Shown here piece after piece: positions 42,709 to 54,730 of a DNA stretch of 64,000 bases. Numbering within the stretch: the stretch's first letter is position 1; each line of letters begins with the position of its first letter. Under the pieces are notes generated by a model. The model did not search any database. It was not told the origin of the DNA and worked only from the letters and a program-made list of their open reading frames with translations. The position numbers were made by a program, and so were the translations under genes. The stretch is from assembly GCA_029961685.1 (NCBI GenBank), contig JARWKL010000001.1, positions 56,384,062 through 56,448,061 of the forward strand, given 5' to 3'. This DNA comes from Aristolochia californica. Its lineage: Eukaryota; Streptophyta; Magnoliopsida; Piperales; Aristolochiaceae.

Positions 42709-43640
42709 TTAAAGGGGGGTTAGTGCACCGTAAAAATGCAGTCAAAAGGGAAAGTGAATTGGGGGGAGTTAGTGCACTTACCTAGAGTATGTGAAAGTGA
42801 AAATGAAATTGAATCACATGTTAGTATTAGTGTGGTAGACGTAAAGTGCATTGAAAAATATTTTCTTATATTAGTGACCAAAATGAAAAATATAGTGTAA
42901 ACGAGAGAATTGAGTTATTTTTTTATAATATACCTAAACATATAATTAACCTAAATAAACATGGTTATTATCCTCATAAGTAATTTCATGTAGTATTAAA
43001 TATATAAATATATTAATTAATTAAATAAGATATTTCATTAATAAATCAAGATAGATTGCAGTTTAGTTAAAATTAATACAATAATTACATGTGAAAACTA
43101 ACTGGTGCACTAATTAATTAAAAAAAAGTAAAAAATAAAAATAATAAATATATATATATTATTTTATTAATAACATAAGATAGATATTTATTAGTATAAA
43201 TTAATAATATATTTTCACAAAATTAAAAATCTTTCGTTTAATTATTATAAAAAATAGAATAATCAAATAAAAATACTTGATCAAATGCTTACTTTAATAA
43301 TATTTTAATTATCACTCTTAAATCACTAATTTCATATAGTATTAAAATAATTAATATAATAATCTATTTATTATTTTATTAATAACATAAGATAGATTTT
43401 TACATAGTGTAAATTAATAATATATTTCCAAAAAAAACTCATTAGTTTAATTAATGATAACAAATATAATTATTAAACATAAATACTTTATCAAATGGTT
43501 TCTTTAAAAGTATTTTAGTTATCACTCTTAAATCACTAATTTAATATAGTAATAAAAATAATTAATATAATAAATATAATATAAATTTTATTAAGAACAC
43601 AAGATAGATTTTTATGTAGTATAAATTAATAACGATGCGA
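42709..43640 (+). repeat. AT-rich repeat family, copy 1 (direct)
   Basis: Starts with G-runs and TTAGTGCAC, then GTGTGGTAGACGTAAAGTGC and a long AT-rich array whose submodules (ATAAGATAGATTTTTA, TTTAATTAATGATAA, AAATGCTTACTTTAATAA, CACTCTTAAATCACTAATTT) recur about every 230-250 bp. Non-coding. Confidence 0.8.
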
Positions 43641-43649
43641 GTAAGGTCA

Positions 43650-44690
43650 GGGGGGGGAGGGGAGGGGGGGAGCAGGGGTGGGTGTCAGTGCACTTTACTT
43701 AGAGTAAGTGAAAGTGAAAGAAAAAGGTATCAGTTGCTATTCATTATGTATGTATGGAAACTTTGACAAATGAAAGAGTGAGGCTACGTAAATTATGAAG
43801 AAAAGCACCACTACTTCTGTCAGGGTGTGGATTCTCAACTTTTTGAATGGATTGAGCACTTGGTACTGTGCTTTAGAGACTGAAAACTCACCAGCTTAAG
43901 AATTCAAAATAATACAAGAAAATATCCAAAAAAAAGAGGTGGGTTTAGGGTTTAGGGTTTATGGCGTTAATGGGTGGGTTGAGTCCAGTTCAAATTAGAC
44001 TGAGTAGCCTACACAGGCGTCCATTAGCCAACGAAACCCGACCCCCATCACTAATGAGGTACGGTTTGTAGTGAATGTGAAGTCATCTGTAATGGAATTA
44101 GTATGATTAATTTGTAAATGTTATAGAACATCGTTGAATAATTTTGAAGTGCTATGTAATGATCTTGCCATATGGTGAAGAGATTCGGATGACTTATAAA
44201 TATCCACCACATGGTTTTTGTTTAAGTTCTTATTTGTATTTCAATGTATCTTTATTTACTATGAAGGGTAAAGGTTGTTTGATAAAAATTTTCCAAGACG
44301 ATAGCAAACTCCTCGATCATATGACATGTGGTGAGGAGATTCAGGTGATAAGTTTGGTGGAGGAGGTGATGAGGTCCGATTAGCAAGTGTAAATGAGGAT
44401 AAAGATAATAATGATAACGATGATCTTGTGGATGAAGACAACCTATCAACAAACATGTGAAGGCGTGCATTAGAATCCATAAGAGCCGCACAATTTCGAT
44501 ATCCCATAACGGCTAGCATGTAGAATGATCATTGATGGTTGTATCGTACTATTTTTTAACATGTATTTTGTTGTTCGTATGTACTAAACTAGTAAGTTGA
44601 TGATTTTAATATTAAATGCACAAACTCGTTGTTATATTCCAAAGCATAAATGTTTGCTTTTATGCTGTAAATTGTGTAATATTACGAGTA
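43650..44690. other. Central segment between inverted AT-rich copies
   Basis: Begins with a second G-run and GTCAGTGCACTT..AGAGTAAGTGAAAGTGAAA, a direct repeat of 42768-42810. Holds three TTTAGGG-type units at 43941-43961. A 79-codon plus-strand ORF (44144-44383) has no recognisable similarity. Confidence 0.5.
43941..43961 (+). repeat. Interstitial plant telomere-type repeat
   Basis: GGGTTTAGGGTTTAGGGTTT: about three units of the Arabidopsis-type TTTAGGG repeat. Too short for a chromosome end; may be a telo-box. Confidence 0.85.
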
Positions 44691-45345
44691 ACTCGATTCA
44701 TTTTTAAGCATATTTTTTAAGTTTTAATTATATATATCTTATTAATAATTTATCATAGTTTATTAATAAAATAATATATATTTATTATATTCATTAATTT
44801 GATTACTATATTAAATTATAAATTTAAGACTAGTAATTAAAATATTGTTAAAGAGAGCATTTGATCAATTATTTTGGTTTAATTATCTCATTTTTATAAT
44901 TAATTAAACTAATCAATTTTTATTTTGTAAAAATATATTATTAATTAGTACGTAAAAAATCCATTTTTTATTAATAAAATGATTTTTTTATTATTCAGTT
45001 CAATTAATTAATTAATTACAATCGCTTATGTTATTTTTTACTTTATTTATTTATTTATTTATAATTTATTCTAGTCACATAATTATTATATTAATTTTAT
45101 AATAAACTATAATCATTAAATAATAAAATATAATCTTTTATTAGTTAGTTTATCAATATATTTTAATACTGCACATTAAATCACTTATAAGTGTAGTAAC
45201 CATTTTTTTTTGTTAATTATCTGTTTAGGTATATATTCTATTTAAGTATATTATAAAAAATTACTTATTCTCTTGTTTATATCATATTTTCATTTTGGGG
45301 TACTAACACTGGAATCTATTTTCCAATGCACTAGAACTCGTTTAC
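44691..45345 (-). repeat. AT-rich repeat family, copy 2 (inverted)
   Basis: Reverse-complement relative of copy 1: read on the minus strand it gives AGTGCATTGGAAAATA, TAGTACCCCAAAATGAAAAT, TTTTTTATAATATACTTAAA, then the same submodules in the same order. Confidence 0.8.
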
Positions 45346-45440
45346 ATTAACACCCAAGGATGAGGTTAAGTTAAAATCAATTCATTTAAGATGAATTAAA
45401 GTCTAACTTATTTTCAAATTCATTGTGGATTAACCACACA

Positions 45441-46159
45441 CCCCCCCCCCCCCCCCCCCAGTGTAGTAGATGTAAAGTACTAGAAAATATTTTCTTGTGT
45501 TAGTACCCAAAAAAGAAAAATGTAGTATAAAAACAAGAGAATGAGTTACTTTTTATAATATACTTAAATAGATCATATACATAAATAGATAATTAACCAA
45601 AACAAACATGGTTACTACCCTAATAAGTAATTTAATTTAGTATTAAAATATATTGATATACTAATTAATTTAATAAGATATTTCATTCATAAATTAAGAT
45701 AGATTGCAGTTTAGTCTAAATTAATACGATAACTACGCTCAATGAATATAATAAGTAAATAAATAAATATTTTATTAATAACATTAGGTATATTTTACAC
45801 ATTATAAATTATTAATATATTTGCACAAAATAAAAATATTAGTTTAATTAATGATAAAAAGTAGAATAATTAAACAAAATATTTAATCAAATGCTTACTT
45901 TAACAATATTTTAATTACCACTCTTATATAACTAATTTAAAATAGCAATAAAAATCATGAATATAATAAATAAATAAATATAATATTTTATTAATAATAT
46001 AAGATATATTTTTACGTTTTATATATTTCCACAAAATAAAAAATTATAGTTTAATTAATGATTAAAAATAAAATAACTAAACAAAATTCTTAATCAAATG
46101 CTTACTTTAATAAATTTCAGGTACCAATCTTAAATCACTAATTTAATATAGTAATAAAA

Positions 46160-46215
<56 letters not shown>

Positions 46216-46290
46216 TTATTAATAATGAGATAGATTTTTACTTATTATAAATTAATAATATATTTCCCAAAAATAAAAATCATTAGATTA
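45441..46290 (+). repeat. AT-rich repeat family, copy 3 (direct)
   Basis: Preceded by a 19-C run (45441-45459), then GTGTAGTAGATGTAAAGTAC and the AT-rich modules as in copy 1, with a (TA)n expansion near 46168-46210. At least two tandem submodules are visible (about 45760 and 46000). Confidence 0.82.
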
Positions 46291-46293
46291 ATT

Positions 46294-46359
46294 AACCCTA
46301 ACCTTAAATATCCTAAACCCTAAACCCTAGATACCATAAACCTTTAGCCCTAAACCCAA
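46294..46359 (-). repeat. Telomere-like CCCTAAA cluster
   Basis: CCTAAACCCTAAACCCTAG at 46312-46330, with further degenerate CCCTAA words at 46296 and 46350. Opposite in orientation to the cluster at 43941. Confidence 0.82.
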
Positions 46360-46915
46360 AATCATACCATAAGCATGAAAATCTAGGGTTACCTTTTGAA
46401 ATTTGTGGAAAATTGAAGCCTAATGGAGGAATCAAAGCCGAATGGGAAAATTTGAGGGAAATCGAAGTAGAATCGAAAAAATCCATGTCAAAATGAGAGA
46501 AATCGAAAAAAGTCATGAGGATTTTTAAGAGAAAATAGAGTGAGAAGCAAGATAAGGGGGGGACAAAGAGCTAGAGGCTAGAGGTGAGAGGAAATCGTCA
46601 AAGGAGGCGAGATGAGTTTCCGTTGAGACAACGTAAAGGACAGGAAGGTCAAAGGGGGAGAGGCAGAGCTACTACAGGCTGAGAGCAAGAGGGAGACGAG
46701 AGAGGGAAAAGAAGAGAGGTCAAGAACAAGAGTGAGAGAGAGAAGGGAGAGGATGTCAAGAGGTTTCATGAGCAGGAGAAGAGAGAGATTTTCACGAACC
46801 GAGTTTAAGTGGATGAACAAAGATTTGGTGGGAATCATGATTACAAAAAAGTGCAATGTAAAGAATTTTTTTTTTGTGTTAGTGTGCATAATGGAAAGTA
46901 GGTGTAAGATGTAAT
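46360..46915. other. Purine-rich segment between AT-rich copies
   Basis: Contains GAGAGGnGA-rich plus-strand sequence (46545-46800). Open stretches are low-complexity. No family recognised. Confidence 0.5.
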
Positions 46916-46919
46916 AAAA

Positions 46920-47066
46920 TATTTGGATAGATTAAACTTTTATAAATTTTATTTTAAGTTTTTTATTAATAAACTAAAAGATAGATTTTAACTTGTTATA
47001 AATTAATAAATAATTAAAGATTAAATTATGATTATTTCATTAATACTAATACATATACATATACAT

Positions 47067-47101
<35 letters not shown>

Positions 47102-47240
47102 CAAATAAAATAATTAAAAAAATGTTTACTTTTATTATATCACAATAGTTAATCAAATTATTAATTTATAATATCTAAATTCTCACTCTTAAACTAGTGA
47201 TTCAATATAATATAATAGTTAATATGGTGCAAGTTTTTAT
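46920..47240 (+). repeat. AT-rich repeat family, partial copy 4
   Basis: TTTTATTAATAAACTAAAAGATAGATTTT and later TGTTTACTTTTATTATATCA, CTCACTCTTAAACTAGTGATT match one submodule of copies 1 and 3, with an intervening (CA)n(TA)n microsatellite (47062-47100). Confidence 0.7.
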
Positions 47241-47696
47241 TTTATTTTTGGTATTTAATTGGAAAAGTTTGACTTTGTGTGTTGAATGCAGTCGATATGA
47301 ATTACCAATGAGAAGTTTTAATTTAGAAATGATTTAGCTATGACCTCGAGACTTTTTATTAGATAAAGGTGGTCAGTTTGTTCTTTGCGGTGCCTTGAAG
47401 GAGATACTCATATTGTATTTATTTTCTTTAATAAAGTGAAGAAACCTTTAAATTTGGCCCGCCAACTATGTTTTTGCTGATATTTACAAATTGCATAATG
47501 TAGAATTTTCGTATTTATTTTACTAAATCGTGCATTATGATGGAGCAGGTTGAGGAATATTCATGTAGCGCACATTGTCATAGTTGTGAAAGGCCTAGAT
47601 GATGATTAAAGCTCATTGTTGAGCGTTTAGATTTTCATTGAATTTGGAGTTCATTCGTTTCATAATTCGGATTCTATTGAAGTTGAAGTCAAAAGC

Positions 47697-48105
47697 CTAA
47701 CCAATACAACTTAACAGACCGGTCTATTAAGTGCCAAAAATCAAGTACCTAACCCATCAGTGGACCAGGGGCGGACGAAACCTAACCCAGGTAGACCGAA
47801 ACCACCTAGCTCTAACACCCACCGTTCCCGTTCCCTACGACTTCCTCGGGATTCGAACATGAAACGTGGTGCCCAGCTCTGATACCATGTCAAACGCCTA
47901 GCCAATAGAACTTCTCAGGTGGTCACCCATCCTAGTACTACTCTAACCCAAACTCGCTTAACTTCAGAGTTCTGAGTCAAACGTCTAGCCAATACAACTC
48001 AACAGACCGGTCTATTAAGTGCGGAAAACCAAGTACCTAACCTATCTGTGGACTAGGGGCGGACAGAATCTAACCCAGGTGGACCGGAACTACCTAGCTC
48101 TGACA
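47697..48105 (-). mobile_element. Cassandra-type TRIM (5S rRNA-derived LTR), minus
   Basis: On the minus strand: 5' LTR 48105-47888 (218 bp, TGTCAGAGCTAGG to GTTTGACA). PBS TGGTATCAGAGC 47887-47876, directly adjacent. Interior of about 58 bp. 3' LTR from 47817 (TGTTAGAGCTAGG) to about 47697. The 5' LTR contains about 67 bp closely matching the 3' part of plant 5S rRNA, with its Pol III internal promoter words AGTTAAGCG and AGTACTAGGATGGGTGACC. This combination defines Cassandra. The 3' LTR lacks the 5S block and no TSD is visible, so it is truncated there. Non-coding and non-autonomous. Confidence 0.92.
47908..47974 (-). ncRNA. 5S rRNA-derived domain of Cassandra LTR (not a 5S gene)
   Basis: Minus strand from CAGAACTCTGAAGTTAAGCG through GAGTAGTACTAGGATGGGTG to CCACCTGAGAAGT, matching about positions 38-105 of plant 5S rRNA. 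The first third of 5S is absent, so no functional 5S rRNA can be made. It may still bind TFIIIA/Pol III. Confidence 0.88.
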
Positions 48106-48289
48106 AACAACACTCCACATAAGTTAGATTAATTTTAGTCTTTCTATAAACTTGATCATTCAACTATAAATTTACTAGTTGATGGATGTACTTTTTGCTT
48201 CTTTTTGGAATTTGCTCCACATTTTAAAAAATAAAGAGAAAAAAGAACTTCACGAAGGCCCTCTAATATTGTTATCCTAACTACAGGAG

Positions 48290-48870
48290 TCCAAATGTTT
48301 GTTGGTGGCTTCATACTTGTAGAAATTTTGATGTATATGACACGTACAAATAACTATGAGATTTCTTCCATTTTTCATGTACCTCCTTCAGCTTGATGTC
48401 ATCAACAACATCAAACCATACTCGATGACTTTGTTTGTGACCATATATGACCTTCTTGAGCTTGCACACTTTACTCATCCCCCATAAGCAAGATACCAAG
48501 GAGGTTGTTCTATATACACCTCTTCATGTTTGTAAAAGAAGACATTTTTTATGTCTAGTTGGGATAATGACCATTCCTTATTTACAACCACAAAAATTAA
48601 AATTTGTACCGCATACAAATGAGGAGCAATTTTTAAACACAACAATACTATAAGTTAGTGCATACCCCTTTGCAACCAACCCTTCCTTGTATTTATATAT
48701 AGAGCCATCTATTTTGTATTTAACTGTGTACACCCAATAACATCCAACCACTATAGCACAAATGGTAAATCACATAGAACACATGCATCTCTATCGAGAA
48801 GTGCCTCCATTTCAACATCCATGACTTTCTTCCATTGAAAAGATGACAAAACACCCTGCACAAAAGGAGT
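48290..48870 (-). mobile_element. Copia RT fragment, minus
   Basis: Minus-strand text WKKVMDVEMEALLDRDACVL, then EWSLSQLDIKNVFFYKHEEV and YIEQPP, then VIYGHKQSHRVWF: the first half of Copia RT, with stops and frameshifts. Belongs with the LTR and PBS just to the right, with gag, protease and integrase deleted. Confidence 0.8.
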
Positions 48871-49045
48871 AGTGCAAAAGGATAGTGATAGAACAAAGTG
48901 TTTATAACGATTGGACAATGAATAAAAAAAAAACAAAGTGAGACAATGGATATCGCATACCTTTACAAACACCTTTTCAAAGAGCAATAGGAATTTTCAC
49001 TCAATAGTAGAAGGCTTGAATCCAATACCTAAAGCTCTTATACCA

Positions 49046-49330
49046 TGTAAAATTGAGTTATATTGAATTTTTAAGAGAAGAGAATGATGGAGAGAAGAAA
49101 GCATCAAAGAAACTACTCTAGTTGGGGGTCATGCACGACTCCCACATCTTTTTATTCACTTAAGTGTCAATCAACTACAAAAATACCCCGCATTAGTAAC
49201 ATTTTACATAAACCCTTATATCTCTCTACTGACTTACAACTACAAATAAAATTAAACATGTTGAACAATAACTTGTCATCTCCAAAAATTATATCTTAGG
49301 TAAAATAACCATTCTGCTGATTTTCTAACA
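49046..49330 (-). mobile_element. 5' LTR and PBS of the minus-strand Copia
   Basis: On the minus strand the LTR runs from TGTTAGAAAATCAGC (49330) to CAATTTTACA (49046), 285 bp, and is followed at once by TGGTATAAGAGC (49045-49034), a Met-tRNA PBS with one change. TG..CA ends and an adjacent PBS support the assignment. The 3' LTR was not found. Confidence 0.78.
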
Positions 49331-49823
49331 CAACGATTTTCCATTTTATATTTTCCTATTTGTGTCAATTGTTTTTCCCTTACATCATTATATGTTTCTG
49401 CTTCCTTAACATTGGGGCTCCGTGTTTGCCTTTTCTTGCAAACCTTGTTGATATCAAGAACTGAACTAGTATTTAAAAGTATAAATCATGGAAAATGACA
49501 AAATGACCTCTCCAGTTGACAATAATCTAATATAGTCTAGAGGTAGGTGGAAGGTGAAAAAAGAAGGAACAATAACCATGAACTAAAATCATTGAAATTT
49601 TTTTAAACGTTAAGTTTGCGAATCACCAATATGTTCTACTAGTCATACTAATAAAACATTCTTGAAAATGAATGATCTATGACTCGGATATAATAAAATA
49701 GAATGTATTCAATGCTGAATTGTATATTGTAATCAATTCTAAGGGACTCTAAATACGAAAAGAAGAAAGAACGAACTTCCATCTTGGAAAGTTGGATAAT
49801 AATAAGCAAAATCACTACAATTG

Positions 49824-49960
49824 CCAAAAAGAAGCCATTGAAGATTCAAAGTTTCTTCAGAATATGGAAACCATCCACAACCCTTAAATGACCGCCAAAA
49901 AGAAGCGACTGAAAATTCAAAGTTTCTTCAAAAGATGGAAACCATCCAACCATTAAATGA
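49824..49960. repeat. Two tandem units of about 65 bp
   Basis: GCCAAAAAGAAGC..ATTCAAAGTTTCTTCA..ATGGAAACCATCCA..TTAAATGACC appears twice in succession (first unit from about 49824, second from about 49890). Confidence 0.85.
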
Positions 49961-50640
49961 CCACCACCCTCAAAATGGGTAGAGCAGCAAGTGACAAGAT
50001 GCCAAGTGGCAGGTTTTTGGGAAGAAAAGAGGGCTTAGGACCTCTTTGGGCAGCAACCCAAACCCACTTGCCATATCAGAAAGGTACAAGGCATTCTTAC
50101 TGTTCGAGATCAAATGCTTTGTTGAATGAGGTATTAAGAAGAAATTCCTTGATGCTAGTGGTGGCAGTGCTCAATATGTGTTATTGCTAGGTATCAACAA
50201 GACAGAACCAGTAACTTTGAACTTCAAGAGAGTTAAATTATAGACTTCGCACGAGAAATATACCTTGGATGATGGATGGCGACTTCATGCAATAGTATTG
50301 TAGTTAAAAATCTAACAGCTCAAAATAAATCACCTTAGACATAGAAGGTCTTTGCTACGTACATAGATATCTAATAATTACATGAAATTTTCCTATAAGG
50401 AAGCCTTGTTTTACTTGGTCAAAGATTCAAGACCCCAAAGCCCTCAAAACTGGACAGTTTCTTAGCAAATTGTCATTTACTAAACCTCTTTCCCAGTCAT
50501 ATTTGTTACACTTTGCCTCATCCAACCTCAGGTCATGGCTTGTTACATCTTAAGCGGAGTCCCTTTTAGGTGACACCATCTCCTTCCGATTCAACTTTCC
50601 AATTCAAAGTCTAATGGGTGTGTGAGGAAGGTTTCTTTGG
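49961..50640. other. No recognised feature
   Basis: Intergenic DNA without an identifiable domain on either strand. Confidence 0.5.
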
Positions 50641-50649
50641 CCCCTTGGA

Positions 50650-51780
50650 AAAATAGTAAGAAGAGGTGCATGGAGGGCTTGTGAACTCTTGCTATTAAGC
50701 AAAAGTCATTCAAATTTACAATTCAACCAGTGTAAAGAATCCTTAGGGTGTCTCCAGATATACTACACACTGAAATGCAAACCTTCAACCTTAACAAAGA
50801 GTCTCATCATCTCCATCATAAGAAATGAAGGATCTTCCTCCCAAACAGAAGTCCGATTAACTGCAATGAGTTTCTATGGGGACAAAGAGGCCCATAACAT
50901 TGGCTGCAGAGAATGGCAATACACGCTTCTTCCAAGCAATTCCTTCATGCCACAACCAAGGCTAATTCCACTAATCATTATACAGCTAAAGCATTAGTTG
51001 ATCCCACAAGCCTCACATATTGCTTATGGATTTGTTAAATTCGTCAGGGATCTTTATGTTGAAAGCACCTGCATCGTTGTCCTCAACCTGATAATCTCAC
51101 TTTTCAATATCTTCCTCGAAATGCAGCTGAATATCTTAAGAGCACATGAAATGTACTAGCTAACTTGATGCCTTTGAGAAGGCCCCTGATCCTGATAGCT
51201 CATGTGTGGAGTTTTGTTAGCCTAGAAGAATTTTCTCATGAGGGAACTGTGGGAATGTCTGGTGACTTTTGCAAAATTGGAATCCATAGTAGATCTCTTT
51301 TATCCCCCCTCACACTGAGAAAAAGAGGGTGCATCTCACCTACCAGATTTCACCTTATCAACATCATTTAAAGCTTGCACAATTTTCATGCATTCGTCCA
51401 CTACCTCAATTCGTCCACTACCTCAAGAGGTTCTTCTCAACTACAATCTGCCCCAATTAGACGAAGACAGACCCTAGACTCAGTCTTGACCACCAAAGAG
51501 CTCCTCCATTTTAAAGCAAGCTTTAGCCTCAATACAAAATCTTTCATAAGCTAAACATGGTAAAAGCTTTTAACCATAGTGCCCTGGCATGCTTGAATAA
51601 AAAGGTGAAAACAGAGGTTGACCACAGATGGAGGATGAACTTGTAATGGCATCTTCTCCCTTCCTTCTTTTTAGTGTTAATTAATAAGGCAAACTTCGAG
51701 CCCTCAAGCGTTCATCCTTTGATCTCCTCTCCTATTCAACATGGTAAGAGAGACTAAAAAAAAAAAAACTTAATAGCACA
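50650..51780 (+). mobile_element. Ancient LINE ORF2 (RT) remnant, plus
   Basis: Highly decayed. ENGNTRFFQAIPS near 50905-50945 corresponds to the GDxNTKFFH motif before RT. LNMVKAFN near 51556-51580 is a remnant of KLDMxKAYD (RT motif A). DHRWRMN..SFFLVLINKANFEPSSV near 51615-51710 matches the segment before GDPLSP, itself degraded near 51715-51745. No open frame remains. Borders approximate. Confidence 0.6.
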
Positions 51781-52970
51781 GTTCTAACTAGTTATGATCA
51801 ATGCTAGTTTACGAAGCCCTAGCAATGACTTCCATCTCAGCAAGCCTCTCTTATCAGTCATAAATAAGACCAAACTTGTTTTTGCTCACAAAAACCATGC
51901 ATTTAGGCTTTGGGAAAACATCAACTATTTCTAAGAAAGGAAAAACGGAGAGTTGTTAAACATAGGGCAAATCACAGTAAATGGGAGGAAGATGGACTCA
52001 GAATATTCTGACTATGAAGCACATTTGTACCCCCTCCCTCAAAATGGACATAAAAAAAGCAGCAATTTATTGTAATACTTGTTCTAGTTAAATTCTTATA
52101 TGAATGTCCTTCTGCGTTTAGAAATCATAAAAAAAAAAATATGTAAAATTATGAATAAAGCATGAGGGATCGAACACATTATGCTCGATCACCCTTCTCT
52201 TTTTCACTCTCGGACTTCCTATTTACTTTGTTGGGCATAGTTTGTGCCTGTCCAGTTTATACCCCATTTATGTTGTTTACATCTCAGGCCCATTTTCTAA
52301 ATATTTAGGCTTGGATAAGAGTGTTAATGGGAAACATTCTACATAAGTTTATGTTAGGAAAAACCTGTGGTTATTAGTTGGACTAGGGTTTCTTTACTTT
52401 GGTGACTTGGTCATAAGATAATTAAGTAATTAGAGGAGGGAGGAACTAAAGAGAGAAAGAAAAGCAGGGGACTGGTTGCCACAGAAATAGAGAAAAGGAG
52501 AGGGTTGAGCATGACCCTCGACCCACCCTTATATTCCACTTAATAAAAAGTGAGTACATTGACATATACTCCTCTAACTTACAACTTCTAATATAACCTA
52601 TGGTGAGAACATAAGGACAACAGAAACACAAGGCACCAATACAGAGGGGCCCAATGTGAAAGAGGACTAAAATACAGTTATGTTCTTGGAAGATAAATTA
52701 CCAAAAAACCCATGAACCACACTTCTTAAAATCATTTCCAGTGACCTGAGGAACATTATGAACATTTTATTTTTTATGAAGAATGAAATTTCATTATTAA
52801 TTAGTAAGGATTTCTTATCATTCTAAAATAATGTGAGACAGATTGATCTCATTCATATCATTGGCTGTCCTGTTTTATTAACATAGACAATTTTAAGTTC
52901 TCATGACCATCTACAACTTCAAAGAAGGGATTTCTACCAAATTTTTTTTTTCGCAAAGAAAATTGTGCAT
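51781..52970. other. Intergenic, no recognised gene
   Basis: AT-rich DNA; some LTR-like composition near 52210-52560 (AATAAAAAG, G-rich leader) but no paired repeat or PBS was found. Confidence 0.4.
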
Positions 52971-54294
52971 ATTGTTGAGAAAAGTGAGATTGAGGGGCAT
53001 ATTTTGGTATGCTTAAAGCTGCCGCATATATGAGAGTAGATTTGTACTTAGTGACTAAATATTTGTTAGATAGTGAGGGTAATTTAAGACTTTTGACTGT
53101 AATTTTTAGTACTTAAGGATAGGGTTCAATCTTTTGCCCTATCTCCTCATTATTGGAATTTACACAGTTATCCATTACTCCTCAAATTTGCAGGTTTTGC
53201 TCCAAGCTTTATTTTCTCAATTCTACATGGTATCATAGTGCTAATCCTATCAGCTGTTCTCTTTCCTCTTCTACTCTCTCATTGTTTCCTCTTTCCTTCC
53301 TAGTCACTTTTTCTTAACTAGTGGCCGAGAGACAGTCCTGTAAGTCCCTACATCAGGTCTCCAGGTTGAGCCCTATTTGTGCTATTTCCCCCTAAGGCAA
53401 TGGTGTGCCTCCCACCTCCTGTTGGGAAATAATTACTGCCTGCTTGCCCTCTCTATGAGTTTTATGTGTTTGTCCTCTCTATGAGTTTTATGTGTGCTTA
53501 AAAGGCTTAACTGCCTATTTACTCCCTATAGCCTATGCTGACTATCTAGGGAACCTGTAGTTTTTTTTTTCTCTGCCTTCTCATTGATGTAAGTGTTTAG
53601 TTCTGGTGAAGGTTCTTTGGTGATTATTGGTGTTTTAATTAGTTGCTTTCAAGTCAGCTACTATCTCTGCAGGCTATGCTTGTTGATGCAAATCATAATT
53701 TATTTATTTTAACTTAGACCACACTTTCTACTTGTTTGTGTTTGTCCTCTAGTAGTTTTGTATAAGAGTATGGTTGCTATTACTAGCAAATTATGGCAAA
53801 CCAGCACAATGTTAAACCTGCCAAGGTTGATGAGAAATAAAACAACATCACCCAAATTATATTTGTGAAACTGAATGGAAGCAATTACGTCTATGGCCTT
53901 AAGCAGTTCAAATTCTCATAAGAAAAAAAAACTCAAGTATGTTAATAAGGATCCACTTAAACCTTGAACAGAAGAGTGAGAGATGGAAAACTATACATCA
54001 TGTCCTAGTTGTTCAACAGTACAAAGTCTCAAATTCAAAATTGAGTGGTGTTTAAAAAAACTGCTAAGTGAATATGAACCTCATCGGAGAAACAATTCTC
54101 TAGGGATAGAAACATGTTAAGGGTTATATGATTTGTGTATGAAAGCCTTTACTAAGCAGAAAGGAGACAAGTCACTGGCTGAATTTATTAGTAATTTGGA
54201 TAGGTATCGCAGGAAACTGTTATTATATCATCCATTCGTATTGGATGAGCAAAAGCTGAAAAAACAAAGAGAAAAACTGTGAACAGTAAGTCTA

Positions 54295-54642
54295 TTGTGT
54301 GCCATCAGACCAGAATTTGATTCAGTTTGGGCACAATTATTGGCTAACATTACCTCTCAGTCGTTTGAAGACGTTTCTGCAAGTCGTTTGAGAGTTGAAT
54401 CTGTTGTTTCCTTGCCTACTGATTCAATGCCTAAGAATGATAATTTTGCCATTCTAAATACAAATAATAATCGAGTAAGCAAGGGATGTAGAGGAAACCA
54501 AAGAGGACAAGCAAGGAATCAAGGGGAAGGTCGCTGTCGAGGTCGGTGTGAAAGACAACCATGTATTTTTTGTGGAAAAACTAATCATATGTCCAACAAG
54601 TGTTGGGACAATTTGGCAAGCCATAGTAAGCTAATTAGGTAA
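54295..54642 (+). pseudogene. Copia C gag C-terminus with CCHC zinc knuckle
   Basis: A 115-codon open stretch. Helical gag text (FDSVWAQLLANI) is followed by a basic RG-rich linker (GCRGNQRGQARNQGEGRC) and the knuckle CIFCGKTNHMSNKC (C-x2-C-x4-H-x4-C), a nucleic-acid binding motif of nucleocapsid. Upstream gag (VKLNGSNYVYGLKQF near 53867) is in other frames. Confidence 0.88.
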
Positions 54643-54730
54643 TTCAAGACAATAGGAACTCCACTAAGACTAGGACTGCCAGCAAAGATTATCTTAATAA
54701 GTCATTTCAAATTTTGTTCAGTCTACAAGC

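Noticed and set aside
43941..43961. Chromosome end (telomere)
   Set aside because: Only about three units, inside ordinary sequence on both sides.
47908..47974. A genuine 5S rRNA gene
   Set aside because: Only the 3' two-thirds is present, and it is embedded in an LTR next to a PBS, so it is a Cassandra LTR domain.
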